Shown piece after piece: positions 26,240-37,918 of a DNA stretch of 64,000 bases (the stretch's first letter is position 1; each line of letters begins with the position of its first letter). Origin of the DNA: Sphagnum magellanicum (taxonomy: Eukaryota; Streptophyta; Sphagnopsida; Sphagnales; Sphagnaceae); contig CM038916.1 of assembly GCA_021904315.1 (NCBI GenBank), positions 18,001,897 to 18,065,896 of the forward strand, given 5' to 3'. The notes under the pieces are model-generated. The model saw nothing but the letters and a program-made list of their open reading frames with translations. It was not told where the DNA came from and ran no database searches. Both the position numbers and the translations under genes were made by a program.

Positions 26240-29200
26240 CTAACTAGAATCTAGGATCTCAGACAGAGTTGGGTCACCTGCAGACATAGCTTTAATGATG
26301 TGGTAGAGCTCAAATTCACTGCTTGCCTTCCATGGATACATGATATGCCAGTTGGGTGTATAAATCAAAGCGGGGCCCTCATTCACTTCACTCTCAGAAA
26401 GGAAACGTGTATTATTGAAAGCATAAGTGTCAAAGTTTTCAGGATTCTCCATTGCCACAAAGAACAAAGGGAGCGCAAGGGCTCTGTTCAGCTTCTGCTT
26501 TCCAGCAAGTCCTGCAAGAGTGGAGAAGTCATCAATGTAGCGGCGGGGAACATAGTATACCTTTGAGGAGGACACCATGAAGTGATCATCATCCATTACA
26601 GTACGATAATTTGTGCGGTATTCCACTGGCAACCTGCTCACCAACTTCTTCACACCGTTCTTATGTCCTTTGCTGAGGTACCATGCTGAGGACTCGTCAT
26701 TGAAACTTGCTGTTTTCCAGGTTTCTTTTGCCTGCAAAAAAGTTGTCATCCATCTGAGATTGCATGGAACCAGCCTTATCTCATCAACTTTGGGGGTTTG
26801 GACTTTGGACCACAATGGAGGAGGGATTGCAATCACCTAAAATATTATCAAACCAGACAAGACCTTCATCCAAGGACTGGTGAACCCTTAGTAGGTGGCT
26901 ATGGTTCATGGATAAGCAATCCAATCAGTTCCAATAGATGGTTTTGAGTAAAATGATGACAGTTACAAGCACATAGAGGGGTTTGAACTCACAAATGTCT
27001 TGCAAGGTGCATATCAATAGGTTCTACTGCCTGGGATGCTCATTGCAACAATTAATTGTGCGATCATGGGTAGATGTTCATCAAGAAAAGGGTAAGTAAG
27101 AAAGCAAACCACATGGAGATTCCACAGCTTGGTTTTATCTGCTGATGTCAGATGCCAATAATTGAAAATGACTGCCTCATTCATTACCATAAAACCCTCT
27201 GCATTTGGGTACCTCTCAAATATCTTTGGCAGGACACTGCACACAAAGCAAGAAAGTACAGGTAAGGCCAGCCATGTGTGGAGTCCACTCCCAAGAACTC
27301 AAGCTCCTAAAATAGCCCTTAAGATCACTGGTTGTCTGGTTAATCCAGCTACAGTTGGCTTGGCTTGACTTGACTAACATGTACTTGGAGGGTTAGAATC
27401 AGTAACCACTTGCAAGGTGACCATGGACGTTTACCACTAGACTGTTTTTGGCTTGATGCTGCACAATCCACACCATTAGAAAGATGTCCAGAACCTTGCA
27501 GGAAGAGGAAGATTATGAGTCTTCAAGCCCAGGAAATGAAAACCCCACATTGAACTTTGTTGGTGACTTACTTGTAAGACATCCACATGTCAGTAGCCTC
27601 AACCCCAAGGGTTGCTTCCTTCTCTTGAGATAGCACTGCCACATGCTTGAAAAGACGACCATAAAGCAACCGCCATGCAAGCACTGTGTGGTTCAGTGGA
27701 TGTGAACACTCAAGAACAAGAACCATGTTCCCATAAAATCGCCTCAAATTCAGGAACTCAGTAAATTCACTCCCCATTGTTGTAGTATCTTCAATGCCCA
27801 AGTGTACTGATGGATATGCCTTAGGCATAAACTGTTTGTGTTCGTCAGGTGATGAGTAAACAGGGATTGTACCAAGCTCTACAGCCTGCAGTCGAGGTTG
27901 TCGCCAGCCAACTGACAGCAGATCCTTCAGCCAAGCTGCCACCAGCTCAACATCTTGAGCACCCCAGAAATGTTGTTCTGCCATCTCATGACTCAAATGA
28001 AGAATCTTCTCAAACAGGGTGCCCTTCTCAGATCTCCAGCTCACTAGGAACTTTATCAGCCGTGATGATTCTTGGTACAAGTCTGCTTCGTCCACAAAGG
28101 ATGAGGGCTCAGTGACATCAGCACGCTTGACTGTTGGAGGGTACACAACCATCATGCCCCCAATCTCCCACAAAATTCGCTGAGCCCAGTAACCTCTTAC
28201 AATGTCGGCAGCTTTTGGGGTCAAAGATACTGGAAGCAGCAATCCCCAAAAGCCTGCAGAATGAAAAAGGGTATTCAATGCATTGCATGGTGCCATTGTA
28301 CCATGAGGAAGAGCAACAGGGGGTGCAAGAGTATCAAACTCAATGTCAATAGCAACATCCTCTGCTCTCCGTGTGCTGTAAAAGATGGAGTCAACATCAG
28401 GTAGCCCATTTGCAAGTCCTTGCTGTATAATCTGGTGGCCTGGGAACACCTGAGTGTATGAAACATCAGGACTTATTTGCTGCACCATGTCCAGTGGAAG
28501 TCCCCGTGGCCAGACCGATCTTTGGCCAAAATGAACAAATGGATTTACCACACTCCTATTTTCCAGAGTGCGGTACTGCAGCAGCAAATCACGCCGGCTA
28601 TTTGGACCACGAAGCTCAATGTCAAAAACACGGCCAAGATCCCCACCCAGAATGGTTGCTTTCTCATCCGCATCATAAATTCTTGTTGCACCATGTTGGA
28701 TTGCAAACAAGTAGCCAACATTCTTCCGCAAGTAGGAATTGAATGGAAGGTATGCATTGATCCGGTACCCAAGCTCTGCTTGCTGATCAAAGGACAAAAA
28801 TAGTGCCCCCTCAACTTTCCAATCTGCTGAAGTCTCAGAGCCACCAACAGCCAGCAATTGCCAGCCCTCAATTTTTGCCAATGCTTGAAGCTCATGAGTT
28901 GGTGACCCCAATGCAGCAACAATGATCCATTTCTCCGTGTTGAATGCAGAGTAACGGCCCTTGTCCACCCGAGGACTAACACGATTCAGGTTCAAATCTG
29001 GGTACGGAATCCGCTTGAGCTGGTTGGCAACAGATTCCACACAAAGAATAGTATTTGTCCCACCTCTGTTTCTTGCAAGTATGAGCACCAATGCACCGAG
29101 GAAGATGAATGCAACAATCACCACTTTAGGCAGATTGTCCATCAAGTACCCACAAAATGAACCACCACCTGTGTTTGATGTGTACCTGTGTGATTTGCCT

Positions 29201-29730
29201 ACTGTTTTAGAGATGAGAAGAACAAGGCAAAGAATATGTAGAAGAAGAAGAATACCCATTTGCCTTTGTAGCACAACAATTGCATTTCCAAAGATAGACA
29301 GATGCTTGTTAAGACAACCAGAAGGGATGCTGCAAAGTGGTTCACGATTCTCCTTAAGGACTCTAAAGGCAGAATCTATTACGAAGCTGTTACGTTGCTG
29401 TGATAGATGTCACAGGTCAAGAGGAGAATCATCAGATCTGCTGGAAGAAATATTCTAAGCTAGTGTGAGAGGAGGGGGAAAAAAAAAGGCTCAGAGAGTA
29501 ATTTTGCAGTACCCCAAGGATTCAACACCAGAAGATCTGCCATCTGGGTACTGCTGCTGCCGCCGCCGCCGCTGCTGCTGGAGTGGGAAGAAGGTCTGGG
29601 ACTGTTGTTCCAACTCTTGTTGCTCCTCATCATCATTGGCCATAGCTGCTGCTTCCTCCTCCGCCTCCGAGACATTTCTGGAGCCGTTTCCCACCCATGC
29701 TGTTTTCCCGTTTGGTTGCTGGATCAGCAT
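26240..29730 (-). CDS. STELLO-type Golgi glycosyltransferase (DUF288 family), four exons
   Basis: Main exons on the minus strand are 29185 (or nearby)-27572, 27236-27110 and 26731 (or 26836)-26240. They carry family landmarks in order: FNTEKWIIVA, LGYRINAYLPF, VGYLFAIQHGATRIYDADEK, NPFVHFGQRSVWPRGLPLD, GLPDVDSIFY, GYWAQRILWEIGG, LIKFLVSWRSEK, WLKDLLSVGWRQPRL, LAWRLLYGRLFK, LPKIFERYPNAEGF, YYVPRRYIDDF and AGDPTL near the end. An upstream exon from ATG 29730 encodes MLIQQPNGKTAWVG, like the MLVQ start of Arabidopsis STELLO1, then acidic and Q/R-rich sequence. One membrane span follows at residues about 94-110 (VVIVAFIFLGALVLILA), giving a type II Golgi protein. The model is about 816 aa (851 with the alternative acceptor), against about 770 in Arabidopsis. 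STELLO proteins interact with cellulose synthase subunits and promote complex assembly in the Golgi. The exon 1/2 junction is uncertain: GG|GTACTG at 29513/29512 joined to CACACAG|G at 29185 keeps frame. Confidence 0.88.
29491..29730 (-). CDS. N-terminal exon region of the STELLO-like gene
   Basis: The 79-codon frame starts MLIQQPNGKTAW at an ATG (29730). It is rich in E, then Q and R (QQQRRRRQQQ, from CAG/CGG triplet runs at about 29551-29582), and ends in a stop at 29491. A donor inside it (CTTGGG|GTACTG at 29513, or TCTG|GTGTTG slightly earlier) would lead into the main exon. Family STELLO proteins start MLVQ and carry a short charged cytosolic tail before the membrane anchor, which fits. 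The first ATG of the main exon frame (29259, MGILLLL) encodes what looks like an intron polypyrimidine tract. Confidence 0.6.
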   Translation of the reverse strand: MLIQQPNGKTAWVGNGSRNVSEAEEEAAAMANDDEEQQELEQQSQTFFPLQQQRRRRQQQYPDGRSSGVESLGYCKITL

Positions 29731-30125
29731 TGTGGTTTACTTACCCCCACTGTACGTGTGCACTTTGGCAAAAATCAGCCACCCACCATCCAAAAGAGCT
29801 CCAAAAAGATGTGCTTGCTTTAGCCCTCTCCCTCACAAGCTCCAACTCCCAAGAACATGTCCATTCCACACACCCTGCAAAGAAGGCAACGCTTGTTAGC
29901 TACCCATACAAAAAGATCCATGACCCAGGAGGAGCTAAAGACATATAGAACCCATTGCACTCGAGATCTGTTGCTGTTTCAGCCGGAAGGGGAGGAGGAG
30001 GAGGAGAAGAAGAAGAAGAAGCAGAAGCACATCACTGCAGCTTCCAAACTGAAGTTCTCTTTGTTTGCTGGTCACTCACTGTTTCTTTTTTTTCTTTTTT
30101 TTCTTTGTTTTTCAAGAGCATAAAG
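29731..30125 (-). promoter_or_regulatory. 5' leader/promoter region of the STELLO-like gene with pyrimidine-rich repeats
   Basis: On the gene's sense strand the segment 29988-30026 is a (CTT)n(CTC)n tract, typical of plant 5' leaders and core promoters. Composition is more balanced than in flanking DNA. I could not fix a transcription start or a TATA box. Plus-strand frames here only translate the purine repeat (runs of E and K). Confidence 0.45.
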
Positions 30126-30203
30126 AATGTTTTTAAAGGACTTAAAATTGGTTTGTAGAAATTTTTTCAAAACAAATTTTTGGGGTGAAAATTACATTGT
30201 TTT

Positions 30204-30492
30204 GGGACTGTTATAGTGCATTTCATTATTTTAGGGTTTTTTTATATTATTTAATTTTATTATTTTCAAAATTTGTGTTCATGAATCCGACCTCACTAGG
30301 GTAAGGATTTTTCATTTGGATGTTACTTTTTGTAACATTTGAGAATAGGGACTGTTATAGTGCATTTCATTATTTTAGGGTTTTTTTTTTTTTTTTTTTA
30401 ATTTATTGTTTTCAAAATTTGTGTTCATGAATCCAACCTCACTAGGGTAAGGATTTTTCATTTGGATGTTACTTTTTGTTACATTTGAGAAT
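30204..30492 (+). repeat. tandem duplication, period 144 bp
   Basis: GGGACTGTTATAGTGCATTTC starts at 30204 and again at 30348. The following 140 bases match almost base for base (TCATGAATCC(G/A)ACCTCAC, GGTAAGGATTTTTCATTTGG, GTTACTTTTTGT), differing mainly in a poly-T run near 30381-30399. A recent duplication lying just upstream of the STELLO gene. Confidence 0.85.
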
Positions 30493-30743
30493 TTTTTAAC
30501 ATCTAAATTTAAAGTGTGTAATGTGCTTTCAAATTTAGATGGGGTATAATAAGATTCAATGTCTTTCCAATGTTTTTGGCCAGTGTGATAGAGATTAAGA
30601 GTTCTTTTGAACAATGGGTGATGGATTATCCAATTGTATCATGACAAAGTAATACAAAATGAGTTTTGAAATGAAATTTAAGTTTTTATTCTCACAAATG
30701 GAAATACAAATCAAAATTAATTGTCACGACTAGTTCCTTCTAA

Positions 30744-31700
30744 TCAATTGCCACTATTAGCACTTCCATTTGTGGTCTTTGACTTCAACACATCTGCAAA
30801 CAAAGCATCCAAATGCAATTGACCTTGTATCATTATTTGTTTTTCATTCTCTTCATTTTGCAACATTTGAGATCTAATGAATTTTGTCATTTCCATTTTT
30901 TTTAATTCAATCTCCTTCACCATGTGTGTGAAATTATTGCTAGCATTTGCGATTACCATCCATGGTTTTTGGTTTCAACACATTTGCAAACAAAGCATCC
31001 AACTACAATTGACCTTGTATCATCATTGTTTTCCATTATCTTCACTTTGCAACATTTGACATGTAATGATTTTTGTCATCTTCATTTTTTAAAATTCAAT
31101 CTCCTTCACCACATGTGTGAAATTAATAATGGCATTTACAATTGCAAATGAGCATGGAGACAACCGCCTCTTTTTCCTCTTTAGTTTTTTATTAGGCTCC
31201 CCTTGCACACTAGGTAAAGTGCATGCCCTAGTTCTAAAGTTATCGGAATTAATAGATGGGGTAGTTTCAACATTTGCATTATCATCCCCAAACACAAGAG
31301 TTTGTCTCTCAGGGCTATTAGGCATTAGAGGTGTTTGAACATCCTCTTCATCATTAACATTCACAATTTCAATATCAAAATTCATCACATGCACACCTTG
31401 ATCTATAACATTAGGTATGTCACTTATTTTGCCAATATTAGAAAAAATATTGTCAAAATGTTCAAACCATGGCTAGTTAGATGGAGGTGTACCAATTACT
31501 TTAATCTTCTTTTCTTTTGTTGTGTAAATATTTGTCATTTTGTTCTATTTGTTTCAAACTTGCTTCCAATTTCATTGCACATTATTCAAAAAACTTGCAT
31601 TCATAACACTTGTGAATGTTTTCCAATTATTATCTTCAAATGGCTTGCAATTGTATTCCCAATATACACAAGGTCTAACTATCATGGGCACGAAAACAAC
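30744..31700 (-). pseudogene. PIF/Harbinger-type ORF1 (MYB/trihelix-like) remnant
   Basis: Minus-strand pieces resemble the DNA-binding partner protein encoded by plant PIF/Harbinger elements. A 'GTPPS-stop-PWFEHFDNIF' stretch near 31480 recalls the conserved 'GTPPxWPYFEAxDxIL' motif, here with a stop in it. A middle part holds a lysine patch (PNKKLKRKKRRLS). A tail reads VVKEIEF and then, in a second copy, MVKEIELKKMEMTKFIR, ENEKQIMIQGQL and LFADVLK. The C-terminal part is duplicated (30744-30959 and about 30960-31140). No DDE transposase was found beside it. The family call rests on motif resemblance only. Confidence 0.42.
30765..31130 (+). repeat. tandem duplication inside the ORF1 remnant, period about 200 bp
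   Basis: TTCAACACATCTGCAAACAA (30784) recurs as TTCAACACATTTGCAAACAA (30973). Both are followed by AGCATCCAA, CAATTGACCTTGTATCAT, TTTGCAACATTTGA, and then TTCAATCTCCTTCACCA with a GTGTGTGAAATTA-like end. The copies are somewhat diverged. Confidence 0.75.
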
Positions 31701-33003
31701 CAAACTTACAAGATTTTTTAACCAAGACAAGAACAAGGGCAAGTTTAATTCCAAATTTTGATTGTGAAATAAGAAAAATAAGAATAAAAACACAACAAGT
31801 GCGAAACAAAATTTTATTACAAAGAAAAAACAAAACAAGGCTATGACAATAAAACATACCCAAAATTATTGTTGAACAAACTAAAGGTAATGGAAAACCC
31901 TACCTTTATTTATACCCATTGGGAATTTAGCTCAAGGAAGTTTTTTTTAAAACTTTCAATCTACATATGACCCATGTGTGCCCATGTGCACCCATGTGTG
32001 ACCCATGTCCATCCATAAGTGAATTATGAGTGAATTAAAACTCAATTGAAAATGAATTAAAATTCAACTAAAAATGAACTAAAAATTAATTATAGATGAA
32101 TAGAAAATAAACTAAGAGTTAATTAGAAGTGAATTAAGAATTAAATAAAAGTGAATTAGGACTTAATTAAGAATGAATTGAAAGTGAACTAAAAATTAAT
32201 TAAAAATGGATTAAAGTTAAGTATAAATCCATTACAAATCATAAATGAACATTCCTATGAATGAACGCCAACATTGGCACTTATGACACTAATAATCATA
32301 AAAACCTAACATTTGTCCATGATCTCTCAACATGTTTTTTTTTTCCTACCACATTTTTTTTGCAAAACCTTAATTTTAAAATCCTTGTCTCCTCCACATG
32401 TGATGCAAGATTATTTTTTCTTCCCCATCAAACAAATAACTAAAAAACTATCAAGTAGATGATCCCTCATATTCATAGGGGAGAAATGTGGAATTGTAAA
32501 AGACAAGCGAACTACTACAAGAATTATACATGTGGGTGAGCTTCTACAAGTACATTACAATGATAATTCATCATGTGAAATGTGCGAAGCATTGAACTCT
32601 TTGTGTTTTTTGGACTTTTTTAATAGTCTTTAGTCTCTTGAATGTATTTCGTTTTTCAGACTTTGTGGGCTTTCTATGGGTATTGATCCTACACCATTTT
32701 TCACAACCATCTTAAGTTTCATGTTTTTTTAGTCACAAGGTAAGAATTCTTTTTCCCTTATGCCATTCACCACATTCATAATTAAGTTAACGTGAAACTA
32801 TTGATAAGTTCGCTTCCTTGCAATTACCACACTAACAAGCTAACAATAGGCATATTAACTTGCATTGGCCCACTACTGGCCCTATTTTTGTTTCATGTGC
32901 GTGAGTTAATAAAAGAGATCACACAACATTGCATTGTAAAAAAAACCTAAAATAAACAAAATAACAATCATTTTATTTAGTTCTTAGACAAGCACATGTA
33001 GCA
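31701..33003. other. intergenic DNA with two degenerate short-period repeats
   Basis: No gene. 31966-32015 is a run of CCCATGTG(T/C)GC variants of about 10-13 bp. 32024-32225 is a degenerate array built on (A)AGTGAATTAAAAATTAATT, period about 20 bp. The remainder is AT-rich. Confidence 0.5.
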
Positions 33004-33008
33004 AATTA

Positions 33009-33891
33009 TGTCACGACCTTAGCCCTAGGCTCATGACCAAGGCAAGGGGCATGGAAAGGTGTGGGTTGAAATGCAACCCGGAAGTCACATTCTCACTCCT
33101 AAGAATGTGGGCGAATGTGAGGGAATTAACCCACACATTCCCAAATGGGCCCAAAAAACTTTTGAAATCGATTTGAGGGGTCAAGACTCATTGGATTGAA
33201 AAATTCCTTATACCATTGAAAAGATTTTAAAATGAAAATGTCCTAAATGAGCTTACATTATCCATTTGAATATTTACAACACAAATTATGGCCAAAAGAA
33301 GGGTCAGGAATCAAAGTGTCAATTCGATTTCTGACCATTAAAAGTAAAAAATTACCCCAAATTATGTGTGTGTAGGCATTGTGCCACATATCATTGAAAA
33401 ATCTTGATGAGAGTTACAACTTTGCTTTAGACCTCACCTCAATCAAAGGTCTGCACTAAAAGTTATGGGCCTCCAAAGTGGCGAGAGTTTTAATTTAAAT
33501 AATTTCAAAACTTCTAACTTGGAAGTCCCAGGAAAAATGACATTTGGATGTAGCCCTTGTGGCTAATCGTAGAAAATACTATAAGGGGGGGAGGTGGTGG
33601 GTTCTCCCAAGTTCGAACCATGGTGAACCTTATTAATCCATGTATGCTTGTGAATCATCCGTGCACCAAAAGTGCTTCAACTATGCACCAATCAACTTGT
33701 TGTTTGGTTTATGTGGGTCCATATGAATAATTGACCCACTTATCGTTCGTCTTAATCCACATTCCAAAGCTCCAACACACCCTTCTTACCCCTGAAGTGT
33801 TATGAACTAAATAACATACCCCAATTCCTTCTTCCGTTGTTTTCACTTTAAACTCACATTTGAATCTTTCAAGGAGTTTGGGGGTGCGTCA
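33009..33891 (+). mobile_element. solo LTR, family member 6 (883 bp, TSD AATTA)
   Basis: Begins TGTCACGACCTTAGCCC and ends GGGGGTGCGTCA. AATTA at 33004-33008 is repeated at 33892-33896. This is the best uninterrupted copy of the longer subtype and the reference for reading the nested host LTR at 9.3-11.8 kb. No internal coding region beside it. Confidence 0.88.
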
Positions 33892-34487
33892 AATTATGTA
33901 AGGTGTATGCATTCTTTTCTTTGTTATTATCGTAGTGCCCATAAACAAATGACCCACATGTCATTATGCCAATTACAAGGTGAAAGTAAACTTTCCACCC
34001 CATAATAACTTTGTAAAAAAATGAAAAAACTGTTATATCTTGCTACAACACCCCACAATCCAGAAAGTCCTAATAATAAAAACAATCCCCTCTCTAGAGA
34101 ACATAGACAATCTAAAGACTTTAGAAAGTAGATTCCAAAAAGCATAGAAAACACAAAGTCACCAAAAAATTTATTTTATTTTATTTATTTATATTATGGT
34201 TTAAAATAATAATAATAAGTTGGACATTGGAAATGGATGGGAGGTTGCCAAGTTCATTCATGGGCTATCTTTTGGGGGCACCAAGTTCTCCTTCTTCCCA
34301 AAGTTTAGGGTTAAATGTGAATGTGGGGCTAGGGGCATCTTAACTTCTTGAAAAACCTCAAGTTAACAAAAGGTTATGAAGACATGCCAAATTGGAGATG
34401 ATATTTGACTTTTGGGACGATAAACATTGATAATATTGTAAGCAACCCATGATTGCAAAGGATTGGGAAAAACTTGTAAACAAAATA

Positions 34488-34740
34488 TGTCGCAACCTTA
34501 ACCTTGGACTCACGACCAAGGCAAGGGCTTGTGAAGGTGCGAGCCAATTGTGAGCCCGAGAGTCACATTTCATGCTTTCGAGAGTGCAAGAAAATGTGAG
34601 GGAATGAACCTCCACACTCCCAAATGTGCTCCCACTTTGGGAATTGGAGTCCCGATGGACTTTCAAATCTTCAAAGGGAGATTGGAGGGGTCAAAATTCA
34701 TTGGATTAAGAAATACATTTCATGGACATGAAAAGATACA
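34488..34740 (+). mobile_element. truncated LTR, family member 7
   Basis: Begins TGTCGCAACCTTAACCTTGG like the longer subtype and matches the first 250 bases of the family (CATGAC/ACGACCAAGGCAAGGGC, GTGAGGGAATGAACC, TTCATTGGATTAAG). It then breaks off into unrelated sequence near 34740. No 3' end and no target duplication. Confidence 0.75.
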
Positions 34741-35779
34741 GGTTAATTTTTTTTTTCATATCCATGTTGGTGGATAGGGGAAAAGAGTGAGGTAGTTATA
34801 TAATGGAAGTAATAATTAGGAAAGGTGGGAGATAGTGATTAAAAAAGTTCATAGAAATAAAAAAGTTATTAAAAAATAAATAGTTTTTAATGAAGTAATT
34901 AGACTTGAAAATGAGGTAGATATTTTTGAAATTGTCTTTGGAATGGTCCATGGATAACCGTATGAAGGATTCCAAAAAATCCCCCATATACTAGTTTTGA
35001 TTATTTGTCACTAGAATTTATTGTTGCATGGAGTTAGGCTTGATATGATAAGATTATTCTATTTGGAAGATGATGATATTTTGTTAAGGGAAACCATAAT
35101 TGAATGTATGAACATTTGAGTTATAAATAATAAGGCCAACTTCTTCAAAAAAATGAAAAAGGTGGTGAAATTTTTGCATTATTTTTTACAAAGAGAAATG
35201 AAGCAACATGAAAACAATTCTACAACCAAATAGATTCATTGACAAAATGGTTTGCTCATGTTGGGTTGGACCGTCCTATTGGAAATGCATGAACAAACCC
35301 TTGCCTACCCAAAAAGATAAGAAAAACATATCAATGTCACTCATTTTGAAAAAAATTGTTCATCATGTGCATTCAACCAATCCGAAGTTTTCATGGTTGA
35401 AATATACATCACAATAACCACTAATACAAACCATTCCAATATTTAGAATTCAAATCTAGACTAAAGTATTGTGACAATTGTTCCATGTGTCATATATTTA
35501 ATTTTTTTGATTCTAATCTTAGTATGACCATGGTATTAAGCCATAACAATTCAATGACTTTCTTAGGATGTGGTTGGATCAATTGTTGCAAGTTGAACCT
35601 TGTAATTGAAAACCTTTCATGTGTGAAACATCTCACATGAAAGTTTTATTGACATTAGAAATTATACCTACACATACTTTAGTTGGTTTGTTTGATTTCA
35701 CATCCAACAAAAATACAAAACAAAGTCAATTTTAAGGAACCATCAACAAAAACTTGTGAGAATATCTATTAAATTATAT

Positions 35780-35811
<32 letters not shown>

Positions 35812-37918
35812 TGAACATTCCAAAGGTATCCACCTTTTGCATGTATCAATTGTAGCAAACTCAAAATAATTGGAAGACAAGATCTAATAGTAATCCTCAC
35901 GATTGAAGTTGCAACAATGCTTGAAAAAATAAAATTTAGTACATCTATGAGATGAATTTCTTTCAACCATGTGATAAAATGGCTAGCATTCAAAGAGACA
36001 AAATTAATTATAAAAAAATCAACAACAATCGACCTTATTCAAGTTATAAAAAAGAATGAAAGGGAAAGTTTCAATATTTATGCATCATGAATTTTTGTTA
36101 GTTCCATGATGTTGACCTTAACATTCAAGAAACAAACTAATCAACCAAAAAAATCAATAAAAATCCTTATTCAAGTTACAAATAAGTCAAAAAAGAAAAC
36201 TATTATGTACATTTACTTCTTGTTTGGGTGTGGATCCATCTTTTGCTTTGTTATATGGTTTTATTTTCTTTTGGAGATTGTGTTAATATATGCTTGTGGT
36301 TGATTATATGTGATTGTTGTGCATTTCAATTGTTGGGCATGTAACAAAAATTATGAAATGTTTAATGATTTTATTTTTTGATAATTTGTTCTTATGAAAG
36401 TCAATTGGTGATAATTATAACCAACCTCATAGCTCTCACGAGGTTACGATTGCCTTCATTGTTTTTGTTAACCTCGAAATGTTGTGGTGAAAATTTCTTT
36501 GCAAAGTCATGAATTTTTGTTGCATCCAAGTAGTCACAAGGGTGTGCCTTATGTTCAGAGAGCATAGAAAGCCTTAACCACTACCCTATGTGTGGGCCTC
36601 TTTATTCTTTAGATGATTTAGGCTTAGATGTTTGCTTGTTCGAAAACAAGCTACAATGAAATGTGTAGGATAATTTTTTTGCGTGGGGCATTTTGAAAAA
36701 AACACAAGATGTTAAATACGTGATAATGAGTATGTTCAACATGTTTTTGGGCTTGTCTTCTCATGGTAGATACAATTCAACACTGACTTGTGTTGCACTA
36801 TTTTTCATGTTTTGTAAAACGAACATCATTTAATTGTTATGTTATTCTAGGTCAAATTCAAACTTGGCAACTCTTTGTTGAGAGAGAAAATATTAAGTAA
36901 TTGACAACCTAAATTGCATCATGGAAAATAAACAAATTTTAAATTTGACATATATGCAAAGTCAAAACAATCAAACAATGTGGCAAAAATACGAAGCAAC
37001 TAAACATTGTCGACCACAAAGTGTGTTGGATACCATAGCCTAAGGTCAATTTCCACATTGAAAAAACAAATAGTTATTTTTCTTCAAAAAATGAATTCAT
37101 TTTTTAGTTTTGAAATTATATATATTTCCACTATTTATTATAATATTGTGATATGAGTAGTGAAATTATTTAGAGTGTAACCTATGATAATTATGATGAT
37201 TCTCAACATGTAAACTTCATATTTTCACAAATTTTCATTTCACTATTTTGAGGATTATTTAATGATGAAATTGACCTTACATTAAGGTAGTGTTCATTAA
37301 AAGGTGTTTAATGTCTTCCCCCAAAAAAAGAGTTTATGATAAGGCGATAATTGAGTCTAGCCCCACTTTAAACATTAGGCAACATTGATTTGACGATGCA
37401 AATTGTATCAATTGTAATATTATGCTAATAGTGAGTGTTGACATGGGGCTAACTCCTATGCGATGTCAGATGCCACATGAGCATTAGTACTCACTAAAAG
37501 TATGGTGTGGATTGATTATTTTCAAATCATGGCAAAACACTGCCATAACAAGTTGCGCTAGTTGTGGCCTAACCTTAAGACTACCACTAGGTGAGGCATG
37601 GCTTTAAGCCTACCACTAGGCATAGCCTATGCATTAGGTGTGCATTGGGCTTGAAGGTATATTTCCATGAAAGGGCCACCCACACACTATTTCAACCTTA
37701 TTTCATATAGTGAAATAAAGAGACTGAGAACCATGGTTACATAAAATAATCGAGTATTTCATTTTTACAACCACGATCATATATCAAAACAAAGGTATTT
37801 GATTTTTTGGGGATATAACCATGGTTATCAACTTTGATATTGTGTGAGAGTTTGGTGTAGCTATAACCAAAAAAGGAGAATGCTTAACTTAAACAAACAC
37901 CCTGCTGCCACTAGTAAA
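34741..37918. other. intergenic DNA, no gene seen
   Basis: AT-rich. One (CA)n microsatellite at about 35786-35811. Short frames on both strands show no family resemblance. Confidence 0.5.
35786..35811 (+). repeat. (CA)n microsatellite
   Basis: About thirteen CA units. Confidence 0.9.

Noticed and set aside
29259-29274. Start of the STELLO protein at MLQRQ (GTG) or MGILLLL (ATG 29259), with an apparent signal peptide
   Set aside because: The hydrophobic stretch is a translated pyrimidine tract ending in an AG acceptor; an upstream MLIQ exon fits the family better.
27849-29458. Several plus-strand frames of 72 to 165 codons
   Set aside because: All are antisense shadows of the STELLO main exon and its leader.
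31335-31863. Hydrophobic frames suggesting a membrane protein
   Set aside because: Antisense or AT-driven Phe/Leu/Ile runs over the Harbinger-like remnant.
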